Source: an uncultured Gemmatimonadota bacterium
Lineage (GTDB): Bacteria; Gemmatimonadota; Gemmatimonadetes; Gemmatimonadales; Gemmatimonadaceae
Length of the DNA: 17,882 nucleotides
Reading direction: 5' to 3'
Assembly (NCBI GenBank): GCA_946887155.1
Contig: CAMPKM010000013.1
Coordinates: 1 to 17,882 of the forward strand
Shown: positions 15,254-17,882 of the stretch, piece after piece
Layout of the letters: the number at the start of each line of letters is the position of its first letter
Numbering within the stretch: the stretch's first letter is position 1
Notes under the pieces: generated by a model
What the model was told of the DNA's origin: nothing
Seen by the model: the letters and a program-made list of their open reading frames with translations, nothing else
Databases searched by the model: none
Translations under genes and position numbers: made by a program

Positions 15254-16636
15254 CTAACGAGCCTGCCGCAGGACGGCTTGCGGTACCGCCGCCGGCGCCG
15301 GCGCGGACGCGTACCACGGCTCGCGACCGAGTATGTCTCCGGCCAGCCAGAGGATGCCGAAACTGAAGTATGTGAACGACAGGTGGCCGTATGTCCCGAA
15401 CAGCGAAGCGACACTGAAGGAAATCATCGCCAGCTGGAGGTAGAAGAGCAGCTGATGCTCCTTCGGCCGCGCATTCCGGATGCTGCGCCGCGATTTCTGC
15501 AGCTTCAGGAACACGGAACCGAAGAGCAGCAGGTAGAACGCGAGACCGGGAAACCCGGACTCCGCCGCAAGGCGCAGGTACGTGCTGTGGGTGTCCCGGT
15601 TCCCGCGGGCCGAATAGTTGAGTCCCAGGCGCGCCGACTCCAACCGGTGTTTCGTGGGCATCATGCCTGCCCCGATCCCGACGAGCGGATTATCACGTGC
15701 GGTGCGTGCCGCGATCATCCAGATCTTCCAGCGCGCTTCGGCTGACCCTTCCTTGTCCACGCCTTGCATGCCGCTGGAGATCGACGCGTTCGACAGGCCG
15801 GATACGCGATCCCACACGTCCTTCGGCGCCACGATGGCCGCCAGGCCGAACAGCGCGGCGATCAGGAACAGGTCCCGGCCACGGTTCTTGCTGGTCAGTG
15901 GAAGGAGGATCACCGAGGTACCCAGCGCGAGAATCGCTCCGCGCGACTGGGTGAGCATGACGATGAGCGCCAGCATCGCCACCCCGATGAGTGCCGCCCA
16001 TCGGAAGATCTTCGTGCGTTCGACCGTCGCTACGCCCGCGGCCACGCCCAGCGGAAAGATCGAGAGCGCGGCGAGGTCGTTCGGGTTGTTGAAGATGAAG
16101 TTCCACGCGACGCGCCCGAATTCCGTGCAGCGACAGATGTACTGGTTGAAAAGCGCCCCGCGCACCGGATAGAGCGCAAACAGCGCCAGCCAGGCGATCA
16201 GAACCATGCGGAGTTCGGCAGCGTTCCGCACCACGTTCATGACACAGAACATGATGATCCACAACTTCCCCAAGTCGATTAGCGCATTGGTCGTGACGAT
16301 CGTGGACGTCGTCGTCGCGAGACCGAAGCAGCTCCAGATGATCAACAGGCCGAAGAACTGCAGCGGCGCCGGGAAACGCAACTGGCCACCGCGCAGCAGC
16401 ACACCGATGCCAAGCAGCGCGACCGCCACCTCACCCGCCGCCAGCTTGTACGAGTGGATGAGCCACATGTAGAACACCAACGCGACGAGACCAAGTCCCA
16501 GTCGCAGCGGCTCCTGCGTCACGAACGGAAACGGGTGCAGCGGTGCCGGTGCGGCGACTGCCTGGGCGCGCAGCGGCATCGCGGCATTTGGCCGTGTGTG
16601 TCGTGCGCTGCGCCATCCTCGGAGTGACTGCCTCAT
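15254..16636 (-). CDS. O-antigen ligase/polymerase-like membrane protein (Wzy/WaaL type)
   Basis: 460 residues with a polar N-terminus of about 40 residues, then many hydrophobic helices. TQSRGAILAL follows the mid-protein helices, and a large loop carries GIGAGMMPTKH and RDTHSTYLRLAAESGFPG (R348, H350), the signature region of O-antigen ligase family proteins. These enzymes transfer or polymerise undecaprenyl-pyrophosphate-linked glycans on the periplasmic side. The ATG at 16636 has no evident ribosome site; Met20 (about 16579) is an alternative. The gene converges on the amidotransferase gene. Its TAG stop (15256-15254) lies in the CGTTAGG word, with the preceding codon CGT. Polymerase and ligase, and lipid or protein glycosylation, cannot be separated here. 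Confidence 0.85.
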   Translation of the reverse strand: MRQSLRGWRSARHTRPNAAMPLRAQAVAAPAPLHPFPFVTQEPLRLGLGLVALVFYMWLIHSYKLAAGEVAVALLGIGVLLRGGQLRFPAPLQFFGLLIIWSCFGLATTTSTIVTTNALIDLGKLWIIMFCVMNVVRNAAELRMVLIAWLALFALYPVRGALFNQYICRCTEFGRVAWNFIFNNPNDLAALSIFPLGVAAGVATVERTKIFRWAALIGVAMLALIVMLTQSRGAILALGTSVILLPLTSKNRGRDLFLIAALFGLAAIVAPKDVWDRVSGLSNASISSGMQGVDKEGSAEARWKIWMIAARTARDNPLVGIGAGMMPTKHRLESARLGLNYSARGNRDTHSTYLRLAAESGFPGLAFYLLLFGSVFLKLQKSRRSIRNARPKEHQLLFYLQLAMISFSVASLFGTYGHLSFTYFSFGILWLAGDILGREPWYASAPAPAAVPQAVLRQAR

Positions 16637-17250
16637 TTCACGTGATCGTCGAGTCGCTGGTTGGATCGTTCACATCAAACAATGACGAGCGCACGCGCGA
16701 AAACAAAAAAAGTCGGTGGAATCCTTCAATGTGTGCGCAATGTCACCGCACGGACCTGTTCGAAATTCTAAAAAGCGCCTCGCGAGAACTGCTCTCTCTC
16801 TGAAGTGGTGAGAATCACTCTCCCTTAAGACGTATCACTGTTGTCTCAAGTTACCAGCGCGCGCCCGTACGCGGGGCCGTTGTATCTGCCACGCGATCGG
16901 ACGCGACGAGTGCGTCGAGCATCGACGCATGCACTGGTCACCGGTCACGTTCGCGTGCCATCGGAACGCATGGACCGATGCGGACCCGCGCCCTGTTGCA
17001 GGACGCCGGTGTGGGGCACGGCGCGTGATGGAAACCGACAACGGAAGAATGTCACCGCCTCTCCGTACACCCGAGCCGGTGACGGGGGGCACGTTCATCG
17101 TGTAAGCAAGCGCAAACTCGGCGTGGTCGCGTATCGCGTTATGCGACAACATGTTAGAGAAGTCTATTTGTTACTGCCCTGTTTGCGGTCTCGTCTATTC
17201 GGCGAGAAGTCATGTCCGACAACTGATGTCCGCAGGTGCCTCCTCCGGGA
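16637..17250. other. Long non-coding region with inverted repeats
   Basis: About 610 bases. I found no frame with a ribosome site and family-like sequence. The first 200 bases are less GC-rich, with A and T runs near 16705 and 16770, and probably hold the promoter of the minus-strand ligase gene, though I cannot place its boxes. From about 16850 the DNA is GC-rich, with several short inverted repeats. The part from 17100 on should contain the promoter for the riboswitch transcript. No tRNA, rRNA or CRISPR pattern is seen. Confidence 0.5.
16911..16929. repeat. Perfect inverted repeat TGCGTCGA-GCA-TCGACGCA
   Basis: Eight-base arms around a three-base loop make a strong hairpin, with no T-run after it. 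Further arms nearby are CATCGG/CCGATG (16959-16980) and CGCAT/ATGCG (16967-16982). They could be binding sites, part of a structured RNA, or a terminator without a T-run. Confidence 0.5.
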
Positions 17251-17252
17251 GG
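17239..17252 (+). promoter_or_regulatory. Hairpin CCTCC-TCCG-GGAGG just before the aptamer
   Basis: A five-pair stem with a four-base loop whose 3' arm shares bases 17251-17252 with the proposed P1 closing strand of the riboswitch. Its 5' arm is complementary to the GGAG ribosome site at 17355-17358. It may therefore take part in the switching mechanism. Confidence 0.4.
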
Positions 17253-17351
17253 ACACCACGATACGGCAAACCAGTCGAAAGGCTGGGACGCAAAGCCCCG
17301 AGGCTACAGCGCGACGCACCGCGCCATGCCAGTCGAGCCGCCGAACGGTCC
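17251..17351 (+). promoter_or_regulatory. Cyclic-di-GMP-I riboswitch (GEMM motif)
   Basis: The conserved GEMM-I core is present in order: GGCAAACC (17265-17272), stem CCAGTC/GGCTGG capped by a GAAA tetraloop (17271-17286), and GGGACGCAAAGCC (17285-17297). Then come the tetraloop-receptor-like CCGAGGCTA, a second stem GCGC/GCGC (17309-17324) and the closing segment ATGCCAGTCGAGCCGCC. These align closely with the Vibrio Vc2 aptamer as I remember it, including CACG before the core. GGAC (17251-17254) can pair with GTCC (17348-17351) as the outer P1 helix. The lipoprotein start codon is 15 bases beyond. There is no T-rich terminator between aptamer and gene, so control is more likely at translation. 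The ligand, cyclic di-GMP, usually governs sessile or motile behaviour and matrix production. Confidence 0.9.
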
Positions 17352-17354
17352 ACT

Positions 17355-17359
17355 GGAGA
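17355..17359 (+). promoter_or_regulatory. Ribosome binding site (GGAGA) of the lipoprotein gene
   Basis: GGAGA ends 7 bases before ATG 17367 and starts 3 bases after the proposed end of the riboswitch P1 helix, close enough for folding to affect ribosome access. Confidence 0.65.
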
Positions 17360-17366
17360 AGCACCG

Positions 17367-17882
17367 ATGCGTCTGACGCTCCGGCACGCGCTTGCCGCCG
17401 TCATTACCTGCACGCTCAACGCGTGCAGCGGGAATGAGGCCGATCCTGCCTCACCCGGCCCTGGAATCGAGCAGAAGCTTCATGTCTCGTTGTCGGCACA
17501 TGTCGACACTATTCCCGAGTCGACGTCGAAGACATTTACGGCCCGCGTCACCGACCAGACAGGATTCCTGAAATCGGTCCCGGTCACGTGGTCGTCCAGT
17601 GACCCGAACGTCGCGTCGGTTGCGAGCGGGAACGTTACCGGCGTCACGCCTGGTACCGCCTGGGTCGTCGCATCGGTCACCGGCGCACGCGACAGCGTGC
17701 ACGTGGTCGTGACCACGAATGATCTGACACTCGATATCCAGCCCAGCGCCGCCGCGGTGGCCATGGGCGACACCGTGGACTTCGTCGCCACGCTGCGTAC
17801 GCGCAGTGGCGACATTCTCGCCGTCAACACCTTCGCCTGGAACAGCAGCGACACTGCCGCGGCGCAGTTTGTCGGTGGCGGT
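17367..17882 (+). CDS. Lipoprotein with bacterial Ig-like (BIG2-type) domains, C-terminus beyond window
   Basis: 172 codons, open at the window end. The N-terminus MRLTLRHALAAVITCTLNAC has a charged start, a hydrophobic core and a lipobox LNAC with C20 as the probable lipidated residue. This implies export and membrane anchoring. After a linker of about 20 residues comes an Ig-like domain (about 38-115): VTWSSSDPNVASV, then GNVTGVTPGTAWVVASV, the usual BIG2 pattern. A second starts near residue 118 (NDLTLDIQPSAAAVAMGDTVDF) with NTFAWNSSDTAAAQFV. Such repeats build surface stalks, adhesins or matrix proteins. The start is supported by GGAGA 7 bases upstream. Placement behind a c-di-GMP riboswitch fits a biofilm or surface role; the functional C-terminal part is not visible. 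Confidence 0.88.
   Translation, partial: MRLTLRHALAAVITCTLNACSGNEADPASPGPGIEQKLHVSLSAHVDTIPESTSKTFTARVTDQTGFLKSVPVTWSSSDPNVASVASGNVTGVTPGTAWVVASVTGARDSVHVVVTTNDLTLDIQPSAAAVAMGDTVDFVATLRTRSGDILAVNTFAWNSSDTAAAQFVGGG

Larger units (their letters stand above)
69..15259. repeat. Dispersed 8-base word CGTYAGGC (both strands)
   Basis: Exact CGTCAGGC, plus strand, starts: 1871, 3012, 3284, 3420, 5889, 9026, 9284, 12782, 13364; reverse complement: 1066, 1458, 2126, 7721. Exact CGTTAGGC, plus strand: 3758, 6108, 10366, 14105; reverse: 2442, 4592, 6037. One-base variants: 69, 4038, 9299, 13889, 15252 and, at a stop codon, 10771. Copies fall in genes on either strand and in spacers, with no regular spacing. 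Seven of the thirteen C-type copies are preceded by CT. None lies right of 15260 in the non-coding region or lipoprotein gene. Confidence 0.6.

Noticed and set aside
69..15259. Dispersed CGTTAGGC copies as an integron cassette array
   Set aside because: Most copies are single and lie inside large conserved genes on both strands; only one pair has attC-like geometry and there is no integrase.
16756..16770. GTTCGAAAT resembling a tRNA T-loop
   Set aside because: No matching acceptor, D or anticodon stems around it.
16770..16800. CTCGCGAG palindrome beside a run of A/T as a terminator
   Set aside because: The palindrome has no loop and the flanking order does not give stem then T-run for either adjacent gene.
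16835..17152. 105-residue minus-strand frame
   Set aside because: No ribosome site, no hydrophobic or domain pattern, and it covers the inverted-repeat region.
16841..17437. 198-residue plus-strand frame
   Set aside because: It spans the riboswitch and enters the lipoprotein gene in a different frame; no ribosome site or recognisable domain.
1..17882. CRISPR array, insertion sequence, prophage or toxin-antitoxin system
   Set aside because: No regularly spaced direct repeats, transposase, integrase, phage or toxin-antitoxin motifs were seen on either strand.

Overview
The window is GC-rich bacterial DNA that is almost entirely coding. The gene mix is polyprenyl-linked glycosylation, sulfate activation, a serine-type sulfatase-like enzyme, an O-antigen-ligase-type protein and an Ig-like (BIG2) lipoprotein. 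Together with GTG/TTG starts and tight packing, this suggests a Gemmatimonadota-like or related environmental phylum. That is an impression from gene content only; there is no marker gene.

Region 1 (1-6314, minus strand) reads, in transcription order: a 49-residue membrane mini-protein (6165-6314), two large GT-C-type membrane glycosyltransferase-like proteins (4040-5824 and 1785-4007), an NAD-dependent sugar epimerase/dehydratase (802-1788) and a GT2 glycosyltransferase running off the left edge (1-689). A plausible division of labour is that GT2 charges a polyprenyl phosphate, the GT-C enzymes use it outside the membrane, and the epimerase supplies a sugar.

Region 2 (6604-10775, plus strand) is a sulfate-activation unit: a fused APS kinase/ATP sulfurylase, a PHP-domain phosphoesterase that may remove the by-product pAp, and a DASS/SLC13-type transporter that may import sulfate. 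A membrane sulfatase-superfamily protein (10772-12577, minus) converges on it with overlapping stop codons.

Region 3 (12655-16636) holds a second, divergent APS kinase abutting an asparagine-synthetase-type amidotransferase (plus strand). A convergent O-antigen ligase/polymerase-like gene follows on the minus strand. With regions 1 and 2 this looks like part of a surface-polysaccharide locus whose product may be sulfated and amidated. No sulfotransferase is visible here.

Region 4 (16637-17882) is about 600 bases of non-coding DNA, then a clear cyclic-di-GMP-I (GEMM) riboswitch directly upstream of a partial lipoprotein with BIG2-like domains. This suggests second-messenger control of a surface or matrix protein.

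Across the window an 8-base word, CGTYAGGC, recurs on both strands in genes and spacers (20 exact copies plus near-copies). It accounts for most TTA leucine codons and for several stop codons. One inverted pair of it (6037-6115) looks superficially like an integron attC site.
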